Source: Spirochaetales bacterium (GTDB taxonomy: Bacteria; Spirochaetota; Spirochaetia; Sphaerochaetales; Sphaerochaetaceae). Taken from it: a stretch of DNA of 14,848 nt. Position numbers and translations under genes: made by a program. The first letter of the stretch is position 1; each line of letters begins with the position of its first letter. The stretch spans positions 1-14,848 of the forward strand of contig JAQYFM010000206.1 of the NCBI GenBank assembly GCA_028723145.1. Direction: 5' to 3'. Of the stretch, positions 6,845 to 13,364 are shown one piece after another. The notes beneath the pieces are model-generated. The model had not been told where the DNA came from. It ran no database searches and saw only the letters and a list, made by a program, of their open reading frames with translations.

Positions 6845-6867
6845 AATTTGAGATTAATTCTCATATT
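6845..6867. promoter_or_regulatory. Candidate Fur-family (Zur-like) operator
   Basis: The core TGAGATT-A-ATTCTCA (6849-6863) is a 7-1-7 inverted repeat that matches the general Fur-family box TGATAAT-N-ATTATCA at 11 of 14 positions. Symmetry extends outward to AAT...ATT, giving 9 of 11 paired positions over 23 bases. It ends one base before the regulator's ATG at 6869, and a candidate promoter (TTGACT 6831-6836, spacer 17, TTAATT 6854-6859) would place the -10 box inside it, so binding would block transcription of the regulator and zinc importer genes. Confidence 0.55.
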
Positions 6868-6868
6868 G

Positions 6869-7240
6869 ATGTATAACACTAAACAAAAAACTCAATTAAT
6901 AGAGTATTTAAAGACTCAAAAAGCCCCCATGAGTGCAACCGAGATTGCAAATAACCTCAAAGAAATTGGAAAGAGCACAGTCTTTAGATTGCTTAAAACA
7001 TTAGAAGAAGAAAGTATTATTAAAAGCTTTGCTGAAAATAGAATTAAATTTTATATCTATAGTCCTCAATGCTGCCATGAGCATATACATGCTGCTTGTA
7101 TTAAGTGTGGGCGTTTTATACATCTTGATAGTGAAGCTAGTCATGAAATTGAGAAGGCGATGGAAAAGAGTGGATTAAAAATTGACTCTGATCAAGTAAT
7201 CCAGTGTGTTTGTGATAAATGTAGGAGCAGTGAGAATTGA
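6869..7240 (+). CDS. Fur-family metalloregulator, probably Zur
   Basis: A 123-residue repressor: winged helix in about residues 1-62 (helix containing GKSTVFRLLKTLEE at 34-47) and a dimerisation/metal domain after it. Structural-zinc cysteines are C77/C80 (CIKC) and C115/C118 (CDKC); CCHEHIHAAC at 68-77 supplies the usual sensory His cluster. It is encoded with a zinc importer, so zinc is the likely co-repressor. The frame is also open from an ATG at 6839, but I chose 6869: the protein then starts like its family, and the operator lies immediately upstream instead of inside the coding region. There is no ribosome site at either ATG; the message may be leaderless. Its stop overlaps the binding-protein TTG start (TTGA, 7237-7240). 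Confidence 0.85.
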   Translation: MYNTKQKTQLIEYLKTQKAPMSATEIANNLKEIGKSTVFRLLKTLEEESIIKSFAENRIKFYIYSPQCCHEHIHAACIKCGRFIHLDSEASHEIEKAMEKSGLKIDSDQVIQCVCDKCRSSEN

Positions 7241-8157
7241 AGAAAGCTTTAATAATATTTCTATCTATATTTTTACTTCTTTCTTGTACTAAGAGTGAGG
7301 AGAATAAAGATAAATTAGTTATCAGTGCAACAAATTTTCCTTGCTATGATGCTGCTCGTGCAGTTTTTGGTGATAAAGCAGATATCAAGATGATTTTACC
7401 ATATGGAGGAGAGAGTCATTCATATGAACCAACTAGTGAAGATATCATCAGAATAATGAATTCTGATTTATTTATCTCAACTGGTGGAGAAAGTGAAAGT
7501 TATGTTGATAAAATTTTATCCTCATTGGACAAGGAAGTAATTAATTTTCGCTTGATAGATAATGTATCACTATTGTTAATTGAATCAGATGAAGGAATTG
7601 TTCAAAAGGAAGAGGAAGAAGAGGGAGAGGTTTTTGATGAACACGTATGGACAAGTATTTCAAATGAAATTGAAATAATAAAATCCCTCTGTGAAGTTGC
7701 TATCTCTATTGATCCAGTGAATGCTGATACATACATAGCAAATAGTGATTCATACATATCCTCTTTAATAGAAATAAAAGAATCATTTGAAGAAATTATA
7801 GCTTCTTCAAAGAGAAAAACTTTAGTTGTAACAGATCGTTTTCCTCTTGCCTGCTTTGCATCTGAATTTGGTTTAGACTATATTGCAGCTTTTCCAGGAT
7901 GCGCAAGTGAGAGTGAGGTAAGTGCTAAAACTGTTGCTTCTTTAATTGATTATGTTAAAGATAATAATATCCCAGTAGTTTTACACATGGAGCTTGCTAA
8001 TACACTCTTATCAAACGTTGTAAGTGATGAAACAGGGTGTAAGGTCCTTGAATTTAATTCCTGCCACAATATTTCTAAAAGAGAAGGGCTAGAGGGTGTT
8101 ACTTACGTAGATTTAATGAAAAAGAATATTGATGTAATTAAGGAGGCCTTGAATTGA
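7237..8157 (+). CDS. znuA: Zinc ABC transporter substrate-binding lipoprotein (ZnuA-like)
   Basis: A 306-residue cluster A-I metal-binding protein that delivers zinc (possibly manganese) to the ZnuBC importer. A signal sequence with lipobox LLLSC puts the lipidated Cys at C17. H61 (GESHSYEPT) and H136 (FDEHVW) match the first two metal-ligand histidines. The flexible loop before H136 is acidic (a run of Glu at 125-129) rather than His-rich. The position of the usual third His reads TDRFPL (199-204), as in a clostridial subfamily I recall, and a later NSCHNIS (274-280) may supply another ligand. The TTG start is preceded by AGGAG at 7223-7227, 9 bases away, and overlaps the regulator stop. Family is clear; metal identity rests on the regulator and operon context. 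Confidence 0.9.
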   Translation: MKKALIIFLSIFLLLSCTKSEENKDKLVISATNFPCYDAARAVFGDKADIKMILPYGGESHSYEPTSEDIIRIMNSDLFISTGGESESYVDKILSSLDKEVINFRLIDNVSLLLIESDEGIVQKEEEEEGEVFDEHVWTSISNEIEIIKSLCEVAISIDPVNADTYIANSDSYISSLIEIKESFEEIIASSKRKTLVVTDRFPLACFASEFGLDYIAAFPGCASESEVSAKTVASLIDYVKDNNIPVVLHMELANTLLSNVVSDETGCKVLEFNSCHNISKREGLEGVTYVDLMKKNIDVIKEALN

Positions 8158-8858
8158 AACCTCTAATAGTTGGTAAGAACATAACCTTAGGTTATGAAGA
8201 TCAAGTAGTTGCTAAAAATCTAAATTTCACTGTTTCTGAAGGTGATTACCTTTGTATCTTAGGGGATAATGGTGCGGGAAAATCTACACTTGTAAAAGCA
8301 ATATTGAATTTACATGAACCATTAGAAGGCAATCTAGATTTTTCCTTTGATCGCTCTGAAATAGGTTATTTACCTCAGAGATCTCAAATACAGAGAGACT
8401 TTCCTTCCTCTGTTTATGAGGTGGTGTTATCTGGTTGTGTTAATTCCCTTAAAAGTAGATTCTTTTATGATAAAAATGATAAGAAGCGGGCTTTAGATAA
8501 TATGGCTAAGCTTGAAATCTTAAACCTATCAAAGCAACCATTTGCTCTTCTATCAGGTGGACAACAGCAGAGGGTATTACTTGCTAGAGCTTTGTGTGCT
8601 GCCAAAAAGGTATTACTTCTTGATGAACCTGTTTCAGGGTTAGACAGCCATACTTCATCTGAACTTTATAAAATTATTGATAACTTAAATGAAGACAAAA
8701 TGACTATTATTATGGTAACTCATGACGTCCATCCTGCTTTAAATAGTGCTAATACAATCTTACATTTGGGAAAATCATTCTTCTTTGGAAAAAAGGAAAG
8801 ATACTTTGAAAGTGAAGTAGGTAAAAAATATTTAGAGGAGAGTGGCCACCATGATTGA
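8154..8858 (+). CDS. znuC: Zinc ABC transporter ATP-binding protein
   Basis: A 234-residue ATPase subunit of the zinc importer. All nucleotide-binding motifs are intact: Walker A GDNGAGKST at 37-45, Q-loop Q75 in YLPQRS, signature LSGGQQQR at 133-140, Walker B LLLDEP at 154-159 and H190 in VTHD. The TTG start overlaps the preceding stop (TTGA, 8154-8157) and has the strongest ribosome site in the window, AAGGAGG at 8140-8146, 7 bases upstream. The gene overlaps the permease gene by 8 bases. The tail GHHD offers extra His residues but is too short for a regulatory domain. Confidence 0.94.
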   Translation: MKPLIVGKNITLGYEDQVVAKNLNFTVSEGDYLCILGDNGAGKSTLVKAILNLHEPLEGNLDFSFDRSEIGYLPQRSQIQRDFPSSVYEVVLSGCVNSLKSRFFYDKNDKKRALDNMAKLEILNLSKQPFALLSGGQQQRVLLARALCAAKKVLLLDEPVSGLDSHTSSELYKIIDNLNEDKMTIIMVTHDVHPALNSANTILHLGKSFFFGKKERYFESEVGKKYLEESGHHD

Positions 8859-9681
8859 GATGTTTTCTTATTCTTTTATGCAAAGGGCAATAATAGTTGG
8901 TCTTTTAGTATCACTTTGCTCAGCATTACTTGGAGTATCATTAGTACTTAGACGTTTTTCCATGATTGGAGATGGTTTATCTCATGTAGGCTTTGGAGCT
9001 TTAGCTGTTGCTACTATTTTCTCTTTTTCACCTCTTGCTTTTACAATACCTGTTGTTGTAATAGCCGCTATTTTGATATTGAGAATTAATGAGAAAAGCA
9101 AAATTGGAAGTGATAGCGCTATTGCACTAATTTCATCATCATCTCTTGCAATAGGTGTAATGGTAATAAGCTATGTTAAAGGTACAAATACAGATATTAA
9201 TAACTTCCTTTTTGGATCTTTATTAGCAGTAAATAAAACTGATGCAGTATTTTCTATAATCCTTTCCTTAGCTGTACTTCTTTCATATATTCTTTTATAT
9301 CCAAGACTATATGTAGTTACCTTCGATCCTGTATTTGCTAGATCTGCATCAATTAAAGCAGATAGATATACAACTCTATTAGCAATTCTTTCTGCTCTCA
9401 CAATTGTACTTGGTATGAGGATGTTAGGCTCCCTGCTAATAAGTGCTTTAATAATTTTTCCTTGCTTAAGTGCAAAAAGAGTTGCAACAACGTATAAGGG
9501 GGTGACAATTCTTTCTGCTGTCATTTCGCTTTCTGCCTTCATGATTGGAATTACAATTAGTTATAATGCTGGTACTCCTGTAGGTGCATCTATTGTAATT
9601 GTACATTTAGCAATATTTATTGCTCTTACAATTTTCAGTTTTATAAAAGAGTATTATCAACAAAAAAGACTTCTAAAAGAG
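8851..9681 (+). CDS. znuB: Zinc ABC transporter permease
   Basis: A polytopic inner-membrane subunit of the ABC-3 permease family, forming the channel dimer for the zinc importer. The N-terminal pattern MIEMFSYSFMQRA, then RRFSMIGDGLSHVGFGA (35-51), is characteristic. Seven to eight hydrophobic segments span the protein, and the middle of the chain carries the GTNTDINNFLFGS coupling region. I chose the ATG at 8851 because GAGGAG (8835-8840) lies 10 bases before it and the family starts M-(I/L)-E-M; a GTG at 8842 in the same frame would sit only one base after that ribosome site. The end at 9681 excludes the stop; the TAA follows at 9682-9684. A 35-base gap separates it from the HD-domain gene, which could be read through from the zinc operon. 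Confidence 0.92.
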
Positions 9682-9719
9682 TAATAAAAGAAATAATATC
9701 AATTATTAGAGGACTAAAT

Positions 9720-10268
9720 ATGTTAAGTAGAGATGAAGCCTTAGAAGTTTTTAAAAAATATAATAAAAGTGAAAGCTTACTACACCATGCATATTGTGTA
9801 GAGGCTACGATGAGAGAATTTGCTCTAAAGAAGGGTGAGGATCCTGAGTATTGGGGTATTGTAGGCTTACTACATGATATCGATTGGGAAATGTATCCAG
9901 AAGAGCATTGCAAGAAAGCTCCAGAGTTACTTGCACCTTATTTTGATGAGGATTTTATCCACTCTGTTTGTTCTCATGGTTGGAGTATTTGCTGTGATGT
10001 TGAGCCAACAAAAGAGATGGAAAAAATCTTATTTACTATCGATGAATTAACTGGTCTTGTATATGCTACTGCATTAATGAGACCAGAAAGAATGGTTGGT
10101 ATGAGTGTTAAATCTGTAAAGAAAAAGTGGTCAAGCAAAGGCTTTGCTGCTGGTGTAAATAGAGATTTAATTCTCAAGGGCTCAGAGCTTTGTGGTATCG
10201 AGCTTCCTGAATTAATTCAAACTACTATTGATGCTCTAACGAAGGTTTCTGATGCAATTGGACTATAA
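9720..10268 (+). CDS. HD-domain protein (predicted metal-dependent phosphohydrolase)
   Basis: A 182-residue HD-superfamily protein. Expected metal ligands are H22 or H23 (LLHHAYCVE), H52-D53 (LLHDID) and D108 (TIDELTG); H81 and H86 lie nearby. Short stand-alone HDIG/HD proteins of this length with the RPERMVG...VKSVKKKW segment are common in low-GC anaerobes, and their substrates (nucleotides or phosphoesters) are mostly unknown. AGAGGA at 9708-9713, 6 bases before the ATG, is a good ribosome site. It follows the zinc permease gene by 35 bases with no clear terminator, so it may belong to the same transcript. The C-terminus SDAIGL matches the family, so the gene is complete. Confidence 0.88.
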   Translation: MLSRDEALEVFKKYNKSESLLHHAYCVEATMREFALKKGEDPEYWGIVGLLHDIDWEMYPEEHCKKAPELLAPYFDEDFIHSVCSHGWSICCDVEPTKEMEKILFTIDELTGLVYATALMRPERMVGMSVKSVKKKWSSKGFAAGVNRDLILKGSELCGIELPELIQTTIDALTKVSDAIGL

Positions 10269-10380
10269 AGATGATTGCGCTTGGCAAATTGATGATCCTA
10301 TGATTGAGTGGACTGGTCGTGCAGAAGGTATGGACGACCAGCAATTTGCTTTTTCAGATATTATTAAATCTGACGATTAG
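10258..10380 (+). CDS. Possible 40-residue acidic small protein
   Basis: A TTG-started frame of 40 codons overlaps the last 11 bases of the HD gene. It begins MDYKDDCAWQIDDP and contains two Trp, many Asp/Glu and a tail ending in KSDD, with codon choice like its neighbours. The ribosome site is poor (AAGG at 10242-10245, 12 bases away). It overlaps the end of the convergent flavoprotein gene by 17 bases. The same stretch also forms a nested inverted repeat with a T-run, so it may be a structured 3' end instead of a gene. I do not recognise the protein; existence is uncertain. Confidence 0.3.
   Translation: MDYKDDCAWQIDDPMIEWTGRAEGMDDQQFAFSDIIKSDD
10284..10354 (+). terminator. Nested inverted repeat with T-run (branched terminator or structured RNA)
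   Basis: The outer stem GCAAATTG (10284-10291) pairs perfectly with CAATTTGC (10342-10349). The inner stem CTGGTCGT (10313-10320) pairs perfectly with ACGACCAG (10334-10341) around a 13-base loop. The two right arms abut, so the stems can stack. Five T's (10350-10354) follow at once, giving terminator geometry for the HD gene. The 21 bases between the left arms are unpaired or weakly paired, which is unusual for a plain terminator. Confidence 0.55.
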
Positions 10381-11512
10381 AAATAGAAAGGTATGCGCAG
10401 TATGCACTTGAGAATGCGTAAGTGAGGTTGTATCCACCACACTCGCCATCAACATCTGTGCATTCACCAATTATGTAAAGATTATCGACTAATTTTGACT
10501 TAAATGTGGTTTTATCGATTTGTGAAGAATCAACACCACCTTTAGTTACTGTTGCAAGATTAAGCTTATCAAGTTTTACATTTAGTTTTAAAGAAGTAAT
10601 ATTCTCCATTATTTCTTGAATGTCTTTTTTAGAAAGTTCTGCTACTTTCTTTTCTGAGCATGATAATACTACTTCTAAAAATGATTTAGGCAATAAAGTT
10701 AAATCATGGATTGCATTAATGCATTTTGTTTTCCCATTTTGGTTTTTAATTTCTTCTTTATCTAGATTAGCAAAAGTAAGTATAACTTCATCATTATTTT
10801 CTACAAATCTAGACATATTCATAACCATTGGGCCTGTTATACCTCTTTTTGTAAATAAGATAGGTCCTGTGTATTTCTTCTTTTTATGGGTTAGTGTTAC
10901 GTTGTTAAGTGTAATACCCTCTAACTTTTGAGTATTGATACTATCTGTGATTAGTGCACTTAATGCTGGCCTGAGAGGAATTATTTTGTGCCCAAGGGAT
11001 TTTAAAATAGTAAAAAATGAGCCATCAGAGCCAGTTAGAGGATATGATGCACCACCCGTTGCGCATACAACTACTTTCGCCTCATAGCTTTGTTTATTTG
11101 TCTTAACAATAAAGTAGTTATCCTTTTTCTCTATTGAAACTACTTCTTCATTGAGATGGATATTTTTTAAATCCTTTACCAATGCATTCTTGATATCATT
11201 TGCATTATTAGAGGTTGGAAATACCTTTCCATCTTCTCTGATGTACGTTTCAACACCTTTTGCTTTAAGATATTCTCTTATACGTTCTGGACCAAAGGCA
11301 TAAATTGAAGGAGATATAAAATTCTTTTTATCGTAGTAGTGCGTAATAAATGATTTTATATCTTCACTATGTGTAACATTACATGCTCCATTACCTGTTA
11401 TTAATAATTTTGAGCATAGTTTATTTGTTTTTTCAAAAAGATGAGCTGAGGGAATTAAAGAAGAAAGGAAGGAGCCAGCAGCTCCTCCCCCAATTATGAT
11501 TGTATCTATCAC
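10364..11512 (-). CDS. HI0933/YhiN-family FAD-dependent oxidoreductase
   Basis: A 382-residue flavoprotein of the HI0933/BaiN-like family. The N-terminal dinucleotide-binding site IIGGGAAG is at 6-13, the family motif KLLITGNGACNVTH at 35-48, and ATGGASYPLTGSDG lies in the middle. The C-terminal FAD contact is GECTDVDGECGGYNLTYAFSS (about 353-373). The family is widespread and mostly uncharacterised; one branch is linked to bile-acid dehydroxylation, but nothing here supports that activity. It starts with GTG overlapping the aspS stop (GTGA, 11509-11512), with AGGA at 11519-11522 as ribosome site, so it is probably co-transcribed with aspS. Length is normal and no motif is missing. Confidence 0.92.
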   Translation of the reverse strand: MIDTIIIGGGAAGSFLSSLIPSAHLFEKTNKLCSKLLITGNGACNVTHSEDIKSFITHYYDKKNFISPSIYAFGPERIREYLKAKGVETYIREDGKVFPTSNNANDIKNALVKDLKNIHLNEEVVSIEKKDNYFIVKTNKQSYEAKVVVCATGGASYPLTGSDGSFFTILKSLGHKIIPLRPALSALITDSINTQKLEGITLNNVTLTHKKKKYTGPILFTKRGITGPMVMNMSRFVENNDEVILTFANLDKEEIKNQNGKTKCINAIHDLTLLPKSFLEVVLSCSEKKVAELSKKDIQEIMENITSLKLNVKLDKLNLATVTKGGVDSSQIDKTTFKSKLVDNLYIIGECTDVDGECGGYNLTYAFSSAYCAYLSISNRQI

Positions 11513-13299
11513 TTTTCTTCCTGTACAATTTTTAACTTAAGGTCATTAAGCTGGCCCTCTTCTACATATGCAGGGCAGTCATCCATTGGTGACATTGCAG
11601 CTGTATTTTTAGGGAATGCAATAACCTCTCTAATTGTATTAACCTTGCTGATAATCATGCAAAGTCTATCAATTCCTGGTGCAATTCCTCCGTGTGGTGG
11701 TGGAGAGAATTTAAATGCATCAAGTAAGAAGCCAAAACGCTCTTGAGCAACATCATCTGGGAAGTTACAGATTCTGAAGATTCTCTTCTGAAGCTCGATA
11801 TCATGAATTCTTATTGAACCTGAAGCAAGTTCATAACCATTTAATACGAGGTCATAAAGATCGCCCTTTACAGCACCTGGATCACTTTCAAGTGTATCAA
11901 TGTATTCAGCCTGTGGCATACTGAACATGTGGTGAGCAGCTTCCCAATGGCCTTCATCTTCATTGTACTCAAAGAGAGGGAAGTCAATAATCCAGCAGAA
12001 TGCAAATTCATCTTCATTGATAAGCTTTAAATCTGCACCAAGCTTGCTTCTTACAGCACCTAAGCTGTTACAGCATTTCTTCCAGTTGTCATGAGCAACT
12101 AATAAGATTAAATCACCATCTTTAGCACCTGTTGTTTCAAGTACTTCACTTTCAAGACCTGCAAAATACTTAGTAACACCACCTGAAAGTTTTCCATCTT
12201 GAACCTTCATCCAAGCAAGACCCTTAGCGCCGTAAACCTTAGCCGCATCCTCAAGTTCTGTGATGTACTTTCTTGTATAGTCAAAACCATCTTTGTGAGG
12301 TGCTACAATGTACTTAACTGCACCTTTACCTTTTAATGGTTCTAAGAATGCATTGAAAGTTGATTTAGCAGCAAATGAAGAAGCATCATGCATTTCAAGT
12401 CCAAATCTTAAATCTGGTTTATCGCAACCATAAGTATTTAGAGCATCGTTATATGCAATTCTCTTAAAGTGCTTTGGAAGGTCAACATCTAACACTTTCT
12501 TAAATACATCATTAAATAGATCTTCCATCATTAATAGTACATCATCTCTAGTTACATAGCTCATCTCGATATCGAGCTGGGTGAACTCGAGCTGTCTATC
12601 ACCTCTTGGATCTTCATCTCTATAACAGCGAGCAATTTGGAAGTATTTATCCATACCACTTACCATTAATAGCTGCTTATAAAGCTGTGGTGACTGTGGA
12701 AGAGCAAAGAATTTACCAGGATAAATTCTTGAAGGGACTAAGAAGTCTCTAGCACCCTCTGGTGTACTTCTGATAAGGGTAGGTGTTTCGATTTCTAAGA
12801 AATCAGTTTTATAGAAGTACTCTCTAATAGCTTTAACAATCTTATGTCTTAAAACTATTCTATCGGTCATACCTTTACTTCTTAAATCAAGGAAGCGGTA
12901 CTTTAATCTTAAGTCTTCTTTAGCATTACACTCATCATCGATCATGAAAGGAAGAACAGCACACTGAGATAGAATTTCAATCTTCTCCGCTTTAACTTCA
13001 ATTTCCCCAGTAGCCATATCTGGGTTAATCATGCTATCTGGACGACGACGAACAATACCTTTGACTGCAATACAGTATTCAAGTTTTAAGGAAGCTGCTA
13101 CTTCCTGAAGTTCTTGAGATGCATCATCATCAACTACAACTTGAGTAAGACCATAGCGGTCTCTAAGATTTATAAAATGAAGGGCACCATGGTTTCTATC
13201 TCTGTGGACCCAACCGTTTAGGATTACGCTTTTACCTTCATCTGTAGCTCTAAGATCACCACATGTGACTGTTCTCTGCATAAAAGCTTCTTCTGACAT
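11509..13299 (-). CDS. aspS: Aspartyl-tRNA synthetase, bacterial type
   Basis: A 596-residue class IIb synthetase that charges tRNA with aspartate. In order: OB-fold anticodon-binding domain (about 8-110, GWVHRDRNHGALHFINLRDR at 29-48), catalytic core with motif 2 ARCYRDEDPRGDRQLEFTQ (223-241), the bacterial GAD insertion in the middle, and motif 3 GGIAPGIDRL (537-546). Full length and intact. H37 in the OB-fold corresponds by eye to the His of non-discriminating AspRSs, which also charge tRNA-Asn; this would imply that a GatCAB pathway exists elsewhere, an inference only. GGAG (13306-13309), 6 bases before the ATG, supports this start. It has its own promoter and overlaps the flavoprotein gene downstream. 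Confidence 0.96.
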   Translation of the reverse strand: MSEEAFMQRTVTCGDLRATDEGKSVILNGWVHRDRNHGALHFINLRDRYGLTQVVVDDDASQELQEVAASLKLEYCIAVKGIVRRRPDSMINPDMATGEIEVKAEKIEILSQCAVLPFMIDDECNAKEDLRLKYRFLDLRSKGMTDRIVLRHKIVKAIREYFYKTDFLEIETPTLIRSTPEGARDFLVPSRIYPGKFFALPQSPQLYKQLLMVSGMDKYFQIARCYRDEDPRGDRQLEFTQLDIEMSYVTRDDVLLMMEDLFNDVFKKVLDVDLPKHFKRIAYNDALNTYGCDKPDLRFGLEMHDASSFAAKSTFNAFLEPLKGKGAVKYIVAPHKDGFDYTRKYITELEDAAKVYGAKGLAWMKVQDGKLSGGVTKYFAGLESEVLETTGAKDGDLILLVAHDNWKKCCNSLGAVRSKLGADLKLINEDEFAFCWIIDFPLFEYNEDEGHWEAAHHMFSMPQAEYIDTLESDPGAVKGDLYDLVLNGYELASGSIRIHDIELQKRIFRICNFPDDVAQERFGFLLDAFKFSPPPHGGIAPGIDRLCMIISKVNTIREVIAFPKNTAAMSPMDDCPAYVEEGQLNDLKLKIVQEEK

Positions 13300-13315
13300 G
13301 TTATTCTCCTGCCTG

Positions 13316-13355
13316 AAATAGGATTACATTATGGAATAATATCATCATCCTATTT
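13316..13355 (-). repeat. 9-bp inverted repeat across the aspS promoter and leader
   Basis: AAATAGGAT (13316-13324) and ATCCTATTT (13347-13355) are perfect complements separated by 22 bases. One arm lies in the promoter spacer and the other in the leader just before the ribosome site, bracketing the -10 box. This fits an operator better than a terminator, as no U-run follows on the minus strand; a weak plus-strand T-rich tail exists but no plus-strand gene ends here. Confidence 0.4.
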
Positions 13356-13364
13356 TCTTTACAA
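13336..13364 (-). promoter_or_regulatory. aspS promoter
   Basis: Minus strand: TTGTAA (13359-13364), 17-base spacer, TATTAT (13336-13341), directly after the stop codon of the upstream ATPase gene. It predicts a leader of about 30 bases that contains the aspS ribosome site. Confidence 0.55.

Noticed and set aside
6839..6868. N-terminal extension of the Fur-family protein from an ATG at 6839
   Set aside because: The ten extra residues do not fit the family, no ribosome site precedes that ATG, and the extension would place the operator inside the coding region.
10620..10931. 103-codon plus-strand frame within the flavoprotein gene
   Set aside because: Antisense to conserved HI0933-family sequence; no independent evidence.
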